From Novosphingobium marinum (GTDB lineage: Bacteria > Pseudomonadota > Alphaproteobacteria > Sphingomonadales > Sphingomonadaceae): a stretch of 64,000 bases of DNA. The notes beneath the pieces were generated by a model. The model saw only the letters and a program-made list of their open reading frames with translations. It ran no database searches and was not told the origin of the DNA. Positions 36,703 through 46,643 of the stretch are shown piece after piece. The stretch covers positions 620,001-684,000 of the forward strand of contig NZ_JACBZF010000001.1 in assembly GCF_013408095.1 (NCBI RefSeq). Direction: 5' to 3'. The translations under genes and the position numbers were made by a program. Within the stretch, counting starts at the first letter, position 1; every line of letters begins with the position of its first letter.

Positions 36703-37395
36703 ATGCTTACGCGAAAGCAGCACGAACTTCTGAGATTCATCCAGACGAAACTTGAGGAAACCGGGATTTCGCCTTCGTTCGAGGAAATGAAGGAGGCGCT
36801 GGATCTCAAGTCGAAATCGGGCGTCCACAGGCTCATATCGGCGCTTGAGGAGCGCGGGTTCATCCGGCGCTTGCCGAACCGTGCTCGCGCGCTCGAGGTT
36901 CTGAGACAGCCGGAAGATGTCCTGCGAACACCGCAGACAGGCCAACCGGCGAACAGTAATCGGCCCGACCGTCCGGTTCTGGCTGCCAAGGCCGTTCCCG
37001 AACCGGCGAACGACGTCCTCGAAATTCCGCTGCACGGACGCATTGCCGCCGGTGTTCCGATCGAGGCGCTCGAAGGGCAGTCCACGCTTTCGGTGCCCTC
37101 GGCGCTGCTGGGATCGGGCGAGCACTATGCGCTCGAGGTATCGGGTGATTCCATGATCGAGGCGGGAATTCTCGATGGGGATTACGCTCTTGTCCGACGC
37201 ACGGATACCGCGCGTGACGGGGAGATCGTGGTAGCTCTTGTCCGTGGCGAGGAGGCGACACTCAAGTACTTGCGGCGGGAGGACGGGCGCGTTCGCCTCG
37301 ACCCGGCGAACGCAGCTTACGAGCCTCAGGTTTACAGTCCCGGAGACGTCGTCGTTCAGGGTCGTCTGGCGGGAATTCTTCGCCGGTATCATTGA
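36703..37395 (+). CDS. lexA: LexA repressor
   Basis: SOS regulator that cleaves itself when stimulated by RecA filaments. The 230-residue protein has the N-terminal winged helix ([34 protein letters not shown]). The cleavage site is Ala116-Gly117 in [12 protein letters not shown], and the catalytic Ser150 (SGDSM) and Lys188 (EATLKYL) are present. AGGGAGG precedes the ATG. An SOS box upstream shows autoregulation. It follows moeA and is convergent with comEC. Confidence 0.96.
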   Translation: MLTRKQHELLRFIQTKLEETGISPSFEEMKEALDLKSKSGVHRLISALEERGFIRRLPNRARALEVLRQPEDVLRTPQTGQPANSNRPDRPVLAAKAVPEPANDVLEIPLHGRIAAGVPIEALEGQSTLSVPSALLGSGEHYALEVSGDSMIEAGILDGDYALVRRTDTARDGEIVVALVRGEEATLKYLRREDGRVRLDPANAAYEPQVYSPGDVVVQGRLAGILRRYH

Positions 37396-37481
37396 TCGCG
37401 TAGAGCCGGGTTTTTCACTACTAGCGCCAGACCTCCGTCCCCCGGAGCCATGGCAGGATCATGAATCGATGATCGGCGAGT

Positions 37482-39677
37482 TCAGTCGTCTCGTCCGCGC
37501 CACCAGCCATGGTGACCTTCCCTTGCCGCGACGCTGTCCACGCTTCGCGTTGAAAGGTCGATTGCGATACCTCCCGTGCGTGAGAGCATGCGGCGATCCG
37601 CTTTCAGCCAGCGCGGCCTGCAGCTACGCGGCAACCAGCGATCCGCGATTACGATATCGCTTCGGTCGCAAGCGGCGGCCAGAGCACGCTCGGCCACCCG
37701 GTCCCTGCCCAGCGAGAGAAGCAGTGTCCATGACGTGCCGTCCCGTACGATCTCGGCAAAACAGAAGTCACGGTTGCAGCGCGCTCGATCCCATTCTCGC
37801 AACGGAACGAGGTTACCGTTGCTCCCCGAAAGCTCTGTGAGGTTGTCTCTTACGTAATCGCTTTGCGTTTCGCGCAGCACTATGACGCGTCCATCACCCT
37901 GCGGCAGGGCAACATGGCGCCCGTCACCCGAAACGAGAATATCGGGCGGTTGAAGTAGAACCAGCGACAAGGCTCCCGCAGCTGCCGGCACCAGTCCAAG
38001 GAGGCGCATCCTGCTGGTCCACAGTGCGAGCCACAGCCCTCCTGCAACGAACAGCGCAAAACTGCCGCGCCCCATGGCAGGCAGCACTGTGACCGCTCCG
38101 GGACGCGACGAGACCCAGTGTGCCATTTGCAGCATGAAATCGATCGACTTGCCGGCGGCCCACCATGCCGGGGCACCGAGACCGGCCGCATCGAGAAAAA
38201 GCGCGATGGCGATCAGCGGCATGGATACGATGGTCGTCAGGGGAATGGCGATGACGTTCGCGAACGCGCCGTAAGCTCCGGCCCTGTGGAAATGATAGAG
38301 GCCGATCGGCATCAGCGCGATCTCGATCGCCAGGCCTGTCGCGAAGAGGGCCACGACATAGCGTATGCCCCGCGAAAGCATGCCTTCTTCGCGTGGAGCG
38401 AGCAGACGCCGGGAAGCCTCGCTGCTTCCCAGTGCAATTATGGTCATGACTGCCGCGAAACTCATCTGGAAACTCGGGCCGACAATAGATTCGGGCCAGG
38501 CTAGCAAGACGAAGAACGCCGCGACGGCAAGGATACGCAGCGATAGCGCCTCGCGCCCTATAGCGATCGCGACGAGGACGAGAAGCGCGCCCAGGCAGCT
38601 TCGCACCGTTGGCACCTGCGCCCCGGTGAGCAGGGTATAGGCGATCCCCGCCAGCGCGCCGGCCCCCGCAGCCACCAGCGGCAAGCGCACGCGCAGGGCG
38701 AGCGCCGGCCACAGTGCAAGCAGCTTCAGTGCAAGGAAATACGCCGCTGCGATGACTGCACTGACATGGAGACCGCTGATGGAGAGCAGGTGTGCAAGGC
38801 CGGCGTCGCGCATCGCCTGCGCGTCGTCCTCGGCGATGCCTCCCCTGTCGCCGCTTGCAAGCGCAGCCGCGATCGCGCCGCTCGAACCCGGCAGTCGCTC
38901 CCTGACATGCTCCGAAAGCCTTGCCTGTATCCCGGCAAGCCAGCCGCCGCTTGTCGAGGGAGCGTTGATCGTCACCGGGCCGATCACGCTGCCGGTGGCT
39001 GCCAGCCCTTCGAACCATGCAGTGCGCGCGAAGTTGTAGCCTCCGGGCAGCATAGGCGGCGCAGGCGGCATCAACCGTGCCTTCAGGCTGATCACGGCTC
39101 CGGCCGCCAGTTCGGGCCGGTCATCTTCTTGCGGGAGGTTCACGCGAACCTTCGCGGTCGCTTCGCCCCCGATGTTGCGTGCTGCAAGAACCAGCCTGAC
39201 CCGCTGTTCGGCAGGTCGTGCTTCCCGCTCGAGGATCACGGCATCGAACTGTGCCACCACGGGACGGTCGATCGGCGTGGCGCCGACAAGCGCCGACTTG
39301 CTCCAGACGACTATGCTTCCGGCCGCGACGAGCATCGGCAGCCAGATCAGGGATTGCCGCAGGTAAGGATACCTGCCGTCGGACCGCATCGACGCGAGAG
39401 TTCCCGCGACAAGCGCAATGCAACAGCAAAGCAGCCCCAGCCATTGCCACTTGTTGTCGAGGAAGAACCAGGCGGACACCCCGGAACCGAACGCCACCGC
39501 CAGCCAAGGCGCGCGATCGAAGCCCGAGGCGGCGAGAAATCGCTCTATTCGGTCCAACCCCCTCGACAAGCCGCGCCACGTGCGCCAATGCCCCTGTTGC
39601 AATGCAGCGTCGAGGCCGGATTCACCGGCTTCGGGGTAGTCTGGCAGGGAATCGGGAAGCTTGGCGTCGCTGGCCAT
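37482..39677 (-). CDS. comEC: ComEC/Rec2-family DNA uptake channel protein
   Basis: A 731-residue polytopic membrane protein of the ComEC/Rec2 family, which forms the inner-membrane pore for single-stranded DNA during natural transformation. About 60 residues of soluble N-terminus lead to paired helices, then an OB-fold-like exported DUF4131 region with VRVNLPQEDDRPELAAG, the competence core (RDAGLAHLLSISGLHVSAVI, ALLTGAQVPTVRS-like segment, FQMSFAAV) and a reduced C-terminal region (from about residue 600) in place of a complete metallo-beta-lactamase domain. The frame is open upstream into gltX; ATG 39677 keeps the two genes divergent with 28 bases between them. Confidence 0.85.
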   Translation of the reverse strand: MASDAKLPDSLPDYPEAGESGLDAALQQGHWRTWRGLSRGLDRIERFLAASGFDRAPWLAVAFGSGVSAWFFLDNKWQWLGLLCCCIALVAGTLASMRSDGRYPYLRQSLIWLPMLVAAGSIVVWSKSALVGATPIDRPVVAQFDAVILEREARPAEQRVRLVLAARNIGGEATAKVRVNLPQEDDRPELAAGAVISLKARLMPPAPPMLPGGYNFARTAWFEGLAATGSVIGPVTINAPSTSGGWLAGIQARLSEHVRERLPGSSGAIAAALASGDRGGIAEDDAQAMRDAGLAHLLSISGLHVSAVIAAAYFLALKLLALWPALALRVRLPLVAAGAGALAGIAYTLLTGAQVPTVRSCLGALLVLVAIAIGREALSLRILAVAAFFVLLAWPESIVGPSFQMSFAAVMTIIALGSSEASRRLLAPREEGMLSRGIRYVVALFATGLAIEIALMPIGLYHFHRAGAYGAFANVIAIPLTTIVSMPLIAIALFLDAAGLGAPAWWAAGKSIDFMLQMAHWVSSRPGAVTVLPAMGRGSFALFVAGGLWLALWTSRMRLLGLVPAAAGALSLVLLQPPDILVSGDGRHVALPQGDGRVIVLRETQSDYVRDNLTELSGSNGNLVPLREWDRARCNRDFCFAEIVRDGTSWTLLLSLGRDRVAERALAAACDRSDIVIADRWLPRSCRPRWLKADRRMLSRTGGIAIDLSTRSVDSVAAREGHHGWWRGRDD

Positions 39678-39705
39678 GCTTCCATAGGAAAGGAAGGAAG
39701 CGGGA

Positions 39706-41151
39706 ATGGCAAGCGGCAGCGGAGCGGAAACAGCCCCCGGCCCCGTCGTCACTCGCTTTGCGCCCTCTCCTACCGGCTTCCTGCATATCGGTGGCGCGCG
39801 CACCGCCCTGTTCAACTGGCTCTTCGCCCGCAGGCACGGCGGGAAGTACCTGCTGCGCATCGAGGATACCGACCGCGCCCGCTCCACCGACGAGGCCATC
39901 GCGGCGATCTTCGATGGTCTTTCCTGGCTCGGCCTCGAGGGTGACGAGGCCCCGGTCTTCCAGTTTTCCCGGTCCGACCGTCACGCCGAAATCGCGCGGA
40001 AGCTGCTTGAATCCGGCCATGCCTATCGATGCTATCTGTCGGCCGAAGAACTCGCCGAGCGGCGCAGGAAGGCCCAGGAAGAGCGCCGGACTTTCCGGAT
40101 AGACAGCGAATGGCGCGATGCCGATCCCGCCAGCGCGCCTGCCGACGCGCCCGCGGTGGTGCGGCTCAAGTCGCCTCGCGAAGGCGAAACCGTGATCCAT
40201 GACATGGTCCAGGGCGAGGTTCGCGTTCAGAATGCGGAACTCGACGACTTCGTGATCTTGCGCTCGGACGGCAGCCCCACGTACATGCTGGCGGTGGTCG
40301 TCGACGATCAGGACATGGGTATCACCCATGTCATTCGCGGCGACGACCATCTCAATAACGCTTTCCGGCAGATTTCGATCATCCGCGCGATGCAGGATGT
40401 CGAGGAGGGTTGGCGGATGCCCGAGTATGGACATGTACCGCTCATCCATGGCGCCGACGGTGCGAAGCTGTCGAAGAGGCACGGCGCGCTTGGCGTCGAT
40501 ACATACCGCGACGAACTCGGCATCCTTCCCGAAGCGTTGTTCAACTATCTTCTCCGGCTCGGTTGGGGGCATGGAGACGACGAGATCATCGCGCGCGAGC
40601 AGGCCGTCGCCTGGTTCGACATGGCGCATGTCGGCAAGTCTCCTTCGCGCTTCGATCTCGCCAGGTTGCAGAACCTCAATGGCCATTACCTGCGCGAGGG
40701 GGACGACGCCCGTCTGGCGAGCCTCGTCGCGGCGCGCATCGCGGGATCTCCCGATCTCGCCATGCTCGAGGCCGCGATGCCGCATCTCAAGGTGCGCGCG
40801 AAGGATTTGAACGATCTTGCTGCGGGCGCGGCTTTCCTTTTTGCCCAGCGCCCGCTCGAAATCGACGAGAAGGCGGAGAAGTTGCTGACCGACGAGGCGC
40901 GCGACCGGCTTGGCGAAATCCATGACCGTCTGGCGGCGGAAACGGACTGGACAACCGAGATGCTGGAAGTCAGTCTGAAGCAAATGGCCGGCGAGCTCGA
41001 ATTGGGCCTCGGCAAGCTGGCGCAACCCTTGCGCGCAGCCCTGACGGGGCAGACAACCTCGCCGGGAATTTTCGATGTATTGGTCCTGCTTGGCCGAGAC
41101 GAAAGTCTGGCGCGGATAAAGGCGCAGGCTAAGGCTCCGGCAGGGTCGTAG
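39706..41151 (+). CDS. gltX: Glutamyl-tRNA synthetase
   Basis: Charges tRNA-Glu, and possibly also tRNA-Gln in organisms that use the amidotransferase route. The 481-residue class I synthetase has the HIGH-type motif [13 protein letters not shown] (from about residue 25) and KLSKRHG (254-260), then a helical anticodon-binding C-terminus. [10 protein letters not shown] is also present. Alphaproteobacteria often carry two gltX copies; only one is in the window. It is divergent from comEC and followed after 18 bases by the citrate synthase gene. Confidence 0.95.
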   Translation: MASGSGAETAPGPVVTRFAPSPTGFLHIGGARTALFNWLFARRHGGKYLLRIEDTDRARSTDEAIAAIFDGLSWLGLEGDEAPVFQFSRSDRHAEIARKLLESGHAYRCYLSAEELAERRRKAQEERRTFRIDSEWRDADPASAPADAPAVVRLKSPREGETVIHDMVQGEVRVQNAELDDFVILRSDGSPTYMLAVVVDDQDMGITHVIRGDDHLNNAFRQISIIRAMQDVEEGWRMPEYGHVPLIHGADGAKLSKRHGALGVDTYRDELGILPEALFNYLLRLGWGHGDDEIIAREQAVAWFDMAHVGKSPSRFDLARLQNLNGHYLREGDDARLASLVAARIAGSPDLAMLEAAMPHLKVRAKDLNDLAAGAAFLFAQRPLEIDEKAEKLLTDEARDRLGEIHDRLAAETDWTTEMLEVSLKQMAGELELGLGKLAQPLRAALTGQTTSPGIFDVLVLLGRDESLARIKAQAKAPAGS

Positions 41152-41169
41152 GTTTAGGAGATAGAACAC

Positions 41170-42453
41170 GTGGGTGATGAAGCGAAGCTCTCAGTCGGAG
41201 GCAACGATTACGGCTACCCTGTCCTCAAGGGGAGCGTCGGCCCAGACGTGGTCGATATCCGCAAGCTTTACGGGCAAACCGGGATGTTCACGTTCGATCC
41301 CGGCTTCACTTCGACGGCGAGCTGCGAAAGCGCGCTGACCTATATCGACGGCGACGAGGGCGTTCTCCTTCACCGTGGCTATCCGATCGGGCAGCTCGCC
41401 GAAAATTCCAGTTTCATGGAAGTCAGCTACCTGCTCCTCAACGGCGAACTGCCGACCCGGAAGGAGTACGAGGAGTTCACCTGGACGATCAGCCGCCATA
41501 CGATGCTGCACGACCAGCTGCGCAACTTCTACCAGGGCTTCCGGCGCGATGCCCACCCGATGGCGATCATGTGCGGCGTTGTGGGGGCGCTTTCGGCCTT
41601 CTATCACGACAGCACCGACATTTCGGATCCCGAGCATCGTAAGATCAGCTCGCACCGGCTGCTTGCCAAGATGCCGACGATCGCGGCGATGGCTTACAAG
41701 TACGCGATCGGCCAGCCTTTCCTCTACCCGGACAATTCGCTCAGCTACACCGGGAATTTCATGCGGATGACCTTCGGCGTACCGGCCGAGGAGTACGACC
41801 TGCACCCCGCCGTCGAACGTGCGATGGACCGGATTTTCATCCTGCACGCCGACCACGAACAGAACGCTTCGACCTCGACCGTAAGGCTTGCAGGTTCGTC
41901 CGGCGCCAATCCCTTCGCGTGCATCGCGGCGGGCATTGCCTGCCTCTGGGGGCCCGCGCATGGCGGTGCGAACGAGGCCGCCCTCAACATGCTTCGCGAA
42001 ATCGGTACGCCGGACAAGATCCCGCATTATCTTGAGCGCGCCAAGAACAAGAACGATCCGTTCCGCCTGATGGGCTTCGGGCATCGCGTCTACAAAAACT
42101 ACGATCCGCGCGCGACGGTCATGCAGAAGACCGTGCGCGAGGTGTTCGATGCGCTGAAGGTCTCCGATCCCGTTTTCGAGGTCGCCCTGCGCCTCGAGGA
42201 ACTCGCTCTCAACGACGAGTATTTCATCGAGAAGAAGCTTTTCCCGAACGTCGACTTCTATTCCGGCGTCATTCTTTCGGCCATTGGTTTCCCGACCACC
42301 ATGTTCACGGCGCTCTTCGCACTCGCCCGGACCGTGGGCTGGGTGGCGCAGTGGAACGAGATGATTTCCGATCCCGGCCAGAAGATCGGACGTCCGCGCC
42401 AGCTCTACACGGGTCCGACGCAGCGCGATTACGTGCCGATCGAGAAGCGCTGA
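41170..42453 (+). CDS. gltA: Citrate synthase (type II)
   Basis: Condenses acetyl-CoA and oxaloacetate at the entry of the citric acid cycle. The 427-residue protein has the His-containing [12 protein letters not shown] and [13 protein letters not shown] segments and a late [11 protein letters not shown] that holds the catalytic Asp. The N-terminal extension, starting [20 protein letters not shown], marks the larger NADH-sensitive hexameric type of Gram-negative bacteria. It starts at GTG with TAGGAG upstream. Confidence 0.96.
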   Translation: MGDEAKLSVGGNDYGYPVLKGSVGPDVVDIRKLYGQTGMFTFDPGFTSTASCESALTYIDGDEGVLLHRGYPIGQLAENSSFMEVSYLLLNGELPTRKEYEEFTWTISRHTMLHDQLRNFYQGFRRDAHPMAIMCGVVGALSAFYHDSTDISDPEHRKISSHRLLAKMPTIAAMAYKYAIGQPFLYPDNSLSYTGNFMRMTFGVPAEEYDLHPAVERAMDRIFILHADHEQNASTSTVRLAGSSGANPFACIAAGIACLWGPAHGGANEAALNMLREIGTPDKIPHYLERAKNKNDPFRLMGFGHRVYKNYDPRATVMQKTVREVFDALKVSDPVFEVALRLEELALNDEYFIEKKLFPNVDFYSGVILSAIGFPTTMFTALFALARTVGWVAQWNEMISDPGQKIGRPRQLYTGPTQRDYVPIEKR

Positions 42454-42458
42454 ACACA

Positions 42459-42656
42459 GTGAAGGCGCTTCGCGGCGTCCTCCTCGTTGCCGGCGCTCTC
42501 GCGCTGGGAATGGGGTTGTTGTGGATCGGACAGGGTCTGGGTCTGGTGATGTGGCCCGAATCCAGCTTCATGCTGGCAGACCGTCGCTGGGCGATAAATG
42601 GCGCGGTGCTCGCCGGTGTCGGGCTTGTGCTGATCTGGGCCGGTCGACGGCGCTAA
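42459..42656 (+). CDS. Small two-helix membrane protein
   Basis: A 65-residue protein starting at GTG, 5 bases after the gltA stop. It contains two hydrophobic helices (about 4-24 and 43-61), WPESSFMLADRRWAIN between them, and an Arg-rich end. Sphingomonads carry similar short proteins of unknown function next to gltA. Its stop is one base from the convergent kinase-like gene. The GTG start is the first in-frame start after gltA. Confidence 0.6.
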   Translation: MKALRGVLLVAGALALGMGLLWIGQGLGLVMWPESSFMLADRRWAINGAVLAGVGLVLIWAGRRR

Positions 42657-42657
42657 G

Positions 42658-44052
42658 TCAGTCGGGGTCGGCAGGCAAGGTCAGCACGAAACGCGCCCCC
42701 TCGCCGGCCTCGCTCTCCACCTTTAGATCGCCGCCCATTGCTCGGGCCAGGCGACGCGAGATGTAGAGACCGAGGCCGGAACCGCCGTCCCCGCTACGAC
42801 CGAGCCGCTCGAATTTCTCGAAGACCCTCTCGCGTTCTTCTTCGTCGAGCCCCCTGCCCTCGTCGGCGACAATGGCGGCAACGCGCTCGCCACGATTTTC
42901 CAGACTGATCCTGACAGCGGATTCGGGCGGGCCATACCTTATGGCGTTACTCACGACATTCAGCAGAACCTGAAGCACGCGCCGGAATTCGGCGATGGCC
43001 GGAACACTGTCCTCCAGACCCGGTGCGATGAGCGCAATTTCGCGCTCCTTCGCCCGTACTCCGAGGATCCCGGCGGCCTGGCGAGCTACTTCCGCGAGAT
43101 CGATCCGGTCGGGTGCCGTCCGGAAATCGGCGGACTCGATGATCTCGAGATCCGAGAAGTCCTCCAGAAGTCCAAGGAGGTGCTGCCCGGCCGCGGCAAT
43201 GTCCGCCGCGTACTCGGCGTATGCATCGTCCAGCGGACCGGCCAGTCGTGTCCTGATCGTCTCCGCATTAGCGACGATCCTTGCGATGGGCTGACGCAGC
43301 ACCGGCGCCAGGTCGCTACCGATCAGTCGCATTCCGTTCGGGCGTTCAGGCTCTTGCACGGCGAGATCGCCCGCACGACGTTTCGGATGCTCGGGTGCGG
43401 GTTCGGGAGAGTTCAGCAGAAGCTCAAAGCCGGAAAGCGCTCCGTCATGCGCCTCGATAGGCACCAGCGTCGCGCGCCACGGTCGGGTCGAACCCGCAAC
43501 GGAACAGTCCGCCCCGTCGAGGAGCCGCCAATGCAGTGGCTGTCGGTGCGTACTGCCTTGGATCGTCACGAAGTCGGTCCATGGCCTGCCCGATCCTGCC
43601 AGCATCGCTTCGGTGAGGGGCTGGAGGTCCGGGCTCTGGCTCTCGACGGCCAGAACAAGCTGATCGGGATCGAGCCTTGCCGATAGGTCCGCCAGGTCGC
43701 GGTCTACCTGGATGCGCCGTCGATAGGTCTCGCGTTCGTCCTCGCGCGGCAGCGCGACCGCCTGCCAGTTGTGTAGGACGATCTCGCAGCCTTCTTCCTC
43801 GCCGCCCCGTGGTTCGACCTCGGCCCATGCCGATATCGCCTTTTCGCCGTCGTTGGCGGTGATCGTCCGCGCGAGTTTCAGGCCGTACCGCCGTGCCTTG
43901 CGCACCGTCTCGAGCAGCGCCGGGACCGCGATGGTGCCACCGACTTCTCCACCGCAGCGCGCCTGCAAGACGGCAATCGGCTTGTCGGCGCTGATGAGCC
44001 GGTCGTCGGCATCGCTTCGGGCTCGGGCCGACCCTGACCCGTCGGAGGCCAT
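42658..44052 (-). CDS. Histidine-kinase-like ATPase lacking the phospho-acceptor histidine
   Basis: A 464-residue soluble protein. Its C-terminal HATPase_c domain is complete: N-box LLNVVSNAIRYGP (from 363), G1 VADEGRGL, F-box FEKFER and G2 GGSGLGLYISRRL (423-435). The region aligning with the dimerisation helix reads DLAPVLRQPIARIVANAE, where kinases have SHELRTPL; Pro250-Val251 stand at the His-Glu position. It therefore cannot autophosphorylate in the usual way. The N-terminal half (residues about 20-240) looks like one or two PAS-like sensor folds. No membrane segment. It follows the helical gene upstream by 2 bases. It could be an ATP-dependent regulator or a decoy partner. Confidence 0.75.
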   Translation of the reverse strand: MASDGSGSARARSDADDRLISADKPIAVLQARCGGEVGGTIAVPALLETVRKARRYGLKLARTITANDGEKAISAWAEVEPRGGEEEGCEIVLHNWQAVALPREDERETYRRRIQVDRDLADLSARLDPDQLVLAVESQSPDLQPLTEAMLAGSGRPWTDFVTIQGSTHRQPLHWRLLDGADCSVAGSTRPWRATLVPIEAHDGALSGFELLLNSPEPAPEHPKRRAGDLAVQEPERPNGMRLIGSDLAPVLRQPIARIVANAETIRTRLAGPLDDAYAEYAADIAAAGQHLLGLLEDFSDLEIIESADFRTAPDRIDLAEVARQAAGILGVRAKEREIALIAPGLEDSVPAIAEFRRVLQVLLNVVSNAIRYGPPESAVRISLENRGERVAAIVADEGRGLDEEERERVFEKFERLGRSGDGGSGLGLYISRRLARAMGGDLKVESEAGEGARFVLTLPADPD

Positions 44053-44054
44053 TC

Positions 44055-45044
44055 CTACTCTCCCGGGTAGTAGTTGCCGAAAGACAGGATCGCCGCCGCC
44101 CGGTCGGGACCGAGCGAGCCGAAGCCTTCGGGAAGCGTGGCCTCGGGATGAAGCAGTACGAACTGCTCTTCGATCGCCGCAGGCTTCACGCCGGCGCAGC
44201 GGAGCGAAAGTGCGAGCCGGATACACTGGGATTCGTTGGTCGACAGAGCTACTGCATCGCGGTCCTGGCCAGCGCCCATGGCAAGTGCGGTCAGGAAGGT
44301 CGCGACCCCTGCGTGGCTTGCCGAAAGCGCCGCGATCGCTCCGCCTCCCATGCCGGATACGAGCCGCGATACGAGACCGAGGCGGGTCCGGCTTTCATCG
44401 AAACTGCCACGTATGCGTTGCTCGGCCGCTCGCGCTTTGGCCTCGCTATCGGAGGATGCCTCGGCGATGGTGCGCATCGCCACGATTGCTGCATGAAGCA
44501 GATCGCCTGGCAACTCGGACAACGGCAACCGCATTCGCCGCTGCGCCTGACAGAAACGGGCCTGCGCCGTCAGGAAGTTCATCGCGATCGTGGCGATACT
44601 TTCGTCGCGGGCCGCGATTAGGGCTTGCAAGAGCGGAGGCAGGACGGGATCGAGTCCGATCCGTGCCTGCAACCGCTCGGTGAGCTGCCATTCGAGCGCA
44701 AGACCGTGGACGTGCGTCAGGAACGCCGAATTCGCGATAATCGTATCACCGAGCGACGCGAGTTCTGCGGGATCGTGCTCGAACCGTTCCACCCCTTCGC
44801 CCTCGGACTTGAGGTTGTCGAGCAACTGGCTTGCCACGTCGGTCGTCATCCCGCGTACGCGCGCGATGATCTCGTCGCCGAAAAGAGAACTGTCGTCGTT
44901 GGCCAGCAGGTGACGCAGGATCGGCACCACCGTGCCGGCCATCGCGTCGCCCCGTGCGAGGTCGTGCCGGATCACGGCCTCGAGCGAATCCGCATCGTTT
45001 CTGGTGACAACTGCGTCGATCATGCCATCGCCATAACGCGCCAT
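44055..45044 (-). CDS. Helical protein of unknown function (possibly DUF2336-like)
   Basis: A 329-residue Ala/Leu-rich, predominantly helical protein with no signal peptide. Segments such as AELASLGDTIIANSAFLTHVH, MNFLTAQARFCQAQRRMRLP and ESQCIRLALSLRCAGVKPAA suggest stacked helical repeats. I think DUF2336, an alphaproteobacterial family often near signalling genes, is possible but I cannot establish it. It lies 2 bases downstream of the membrane nucleotidyltransferase-like gene and 2 bases upstream of the pseudo-kinase, so the three are co-transcribed. The first ATG sits within TTAACCATGG. Confidence 0.6.
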   Translation of the reverse strand: MARYGDGMIDAVVTRNDADSLEAVIRHDLARGDAMAGTVVPILRHLLANDDSSLFGDEIIARVRGMTTDVASQLLDNLKSEGEGVERFEHDPAELASLGDTIIANSAFLTHVHGLALEWQLTERLQARIGLDPVLPPLLQALIAARDESIATIAMNFLTAQARFCQAQRRMRLPLSELPGDLLHAAIVAMRTIAEASSDSEAKARAAEQRIRGSFDESRTRLGLVSRLVSGMGGGAIAALSASHAGVATFLTALAMGAGQDRDAVALSTNESQCIRLALSLRCAGVKPAAIEEQFVLLHPEATLPEGFGSLGPDRAAAILSFGNYYPGE

Positions 45045-45046
45045 GG

Positions 45047-46255
45047 TTAAGCTGTCGTTAGCCGCGGCCTTGCCCCGATTGATGCCAGCGCGGCGATCAG
45101 AAACAGTACGGAGAGGATTTCAACGCACGGCAAAACGATGCCGAATGCGTGCGCTGCAACGAGGACAAGGCACAGCACTGCCCTGTCCTCCATCCAGCCT
45201 CGTCCGCCATGACCGATGATCTTGGGTACGATCCGCATCAGGAGCAGGAGTGCGATTGGCGGGAAGGCCGGTCCGAACAGCCCCGGCCACTCGGTCATTC
45301 CCGATGCGGTGATGACGATGAAGAGTATTTCGAGGTCCACGAGGCAACCGGCCATCAGGCTGGCGATCGGGGTCCAGTTGCGTCCCGGATGCGTTGCTTC
45401 CTCCGCACCGACGAGCATGAATGCCGCATGATGGAGAATCCATGCAAAAGCGGCGACGATCAGGGCAAGCCAGACCAGCCCGAACCAGATAGAGAACGCA
45501 CCGATCAACAGCGCCGCCACGAATGCAGCGAGCGATATCCTGCTTCCCGAGCCAGCATGCAGCAGCGAAGGGCCGAAGGCCATCACCGCATTGCGCGCCA
45601 ACCAGCGACTAGGTTCGCCGCCACTTGAATTGCCAAGCTGGAGGCGCAGCCATTCGGGTTCGAGAGCTTGCGCTTCGGTTTCCGAACTCACCAGCTTCCA
45701 GATTGTGCCGATCTGGTCCTCCACAGCGAGCTTCCGCCTGGCGATACCGCTCTGCAACGCGATCCGGGTCAGACCGGAGACGGCATCGTAGTCGGCCGGT
45801 AGCTCTCGCAATCGCGTGGCAAGCCTGCCCGGAACGTGCACGATCCCTGCCGCTGCGGCCTCCAGATCGAGACGTTCGAAACCTTTGCTCGCGGCATCGG
45901 CGTGCAGGACATACACCGCGAAGCCTTGTTCCCGGAGCGAAGTGGGAACGCCCGGTCCGACAAACAGGCCGTCTGCGAGCGCGATCATCTCGTCGTTGTC
46001 GGAAATGCCCGCCGCTGCTTCCTGAACATTCGCGACGACCTCCAAGCGCGCTCCGGATCCTTCCGCCATCTTCTGAAGCTCGGTGGTCCTGCCACCGATC
46101 CCGGCGCCCACGCAGATGATGCGCTGGCATTCCAGTTTCAGGGCAAGCGCTACCTGATGCCGCGCGATCGTCTGGCCACCGATGCGCAGGAAGGCGCGCC
46201 GTTCGCCGTCACCTGCACCGGCAGGCTCGATCATGGTCAAAAGCGCGATGCGCAA
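45047..46255 (-). CDS. Degenerate nucleotidyltransferase-like protein fused to a membrane domain
   Basis: A 402-residue fusion. The N-terminal part (about 1-110) looks like a nucleotidyltransferase Rossmann fold: RIALLTMIEPAGAG, LRIGGQTIARHQVALALKLE, CQRIICVGAG. The GxGTRxxP nucleotide loop of active enzymes is not present. The C-terminal half (about 235-395) has five or six hydrophobic helices. I looked for the CDP-alcohol phosphotransferase motif DGxxAR and did not find it. TTG 46255 is preferred because AGAGGAG lies 5-6 bases before it; an ATG follows at codon 8. It is 67 bases downstream of the Hpt-like gene. Function unknown; loss of catalytic residues suggests a non-enzymatic role. Confidence 0.62.
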   Translation of the reverse strand: MRIALLTMIEPAGAGDGERRAFLRIGGQTIARHQVALALKLECQRIICVGAGIGGRTTELQKMAEGSGARLEVVANVQEAAAGISDNDEMIALADGLFVGPGVPTSLREQGFAVYVLHADAASKGFERLDLEAAAAGIVHVPGRLATRLRELPADYDAVSGLTRIALQSGIARRKLAVEDQIGTIWKLVSSETEAQALEPEWLRLQLGNSSGGEPSRWLARNAVMAFGPSLLHAGSGSRISLAAFVAALLIGAFSIWFGLVWLALIVAAFAWILHHAAFMLVGAEEATHPGRNWTPIASLMAGCLVDLEILFIVITASGMTEWPGLFGPAFPPIALLLLMRIVPKIIGHGGRGWMEDRAVLCLVLVAAHAFGIVLPCVEILSVLFLIAALASIGARPRLTTA

Positions 46256-46322
46256 GCGGGCTCCTCTTGCAATCGGAGCGCCATGATAGGTTCAATCGCC
46301 GCGCTCGCCAAGCGAGCCTGTC

Positions 46323-46619
46323 TCAGGAGAAGCGGGCCAGATACTCGTTCAGTTTGCGCAGGACAGTCGGTTCGCCCGGAGCAGCCTCGACCGCCTCGTC
46401 GGCAAGAGTGATGAGCGGCTCGGCATGAAAGCTGCTGGCCAGCCCCTTGAGCCGCATGGCTGCGACCTGCCAGTTGCCATCGCATCGCGACCTCTCGAGC
46501 AGGTCGACTTGCCTGCCGGCGCTTTCGAGAAACGCCGCGCGCAATTCGGCGACGAGCACGGCATCGTCGCCGGCTGCCGCCGCCAGGGTCGCATCGAGGT
46601 CGCCGGATTCGTAGGCCAT
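46323..46619 (-). CDS. Hpt-domain-like protein with Met at the phosphorylation site
   Basis: A 98-residue four-helix protein of the Hpt type. In active Hpt domains the second helix carries A-H-x-L-K-G and the His is phosphorylated. Here it reads AAMRLKGLASSF, so Met55 replaces it while Leu57, Lys58 and Gly59 are kept. The following FHAEPL keeps the conserved short-helix turn (with His65, a different position). It can therefore bind kinase or response-regulator surfaces but not carry phosphate at the usual site. It leads a minus-strand run toward the pseudo-kinase and is divergent from the coiled-coil gene across a CtrA-like box. Confidence 0.78.
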   Translation of the reverse strand: MAYESGDLDATLAAAAGDDAVLVAELRAAFLESAGRQVDLLERSRCDGNWQVAAMRLKGLASSFHAEPLITLADEAVEAAPGEPTVLRKLNEYLARFS

Positions 46620-46643
46620 GTGACCCGCTTACGCGGCAACTGG

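Noticed and set aside
45042-45061. CTAA-N7-TTAACC CtrA-like motif before the helical gene at 44055-45044
   Set aside because: It is made of the preceding gene's last codons and stop, and it overlaps the start codon itself, so it is unlikely to be a working promoter element.
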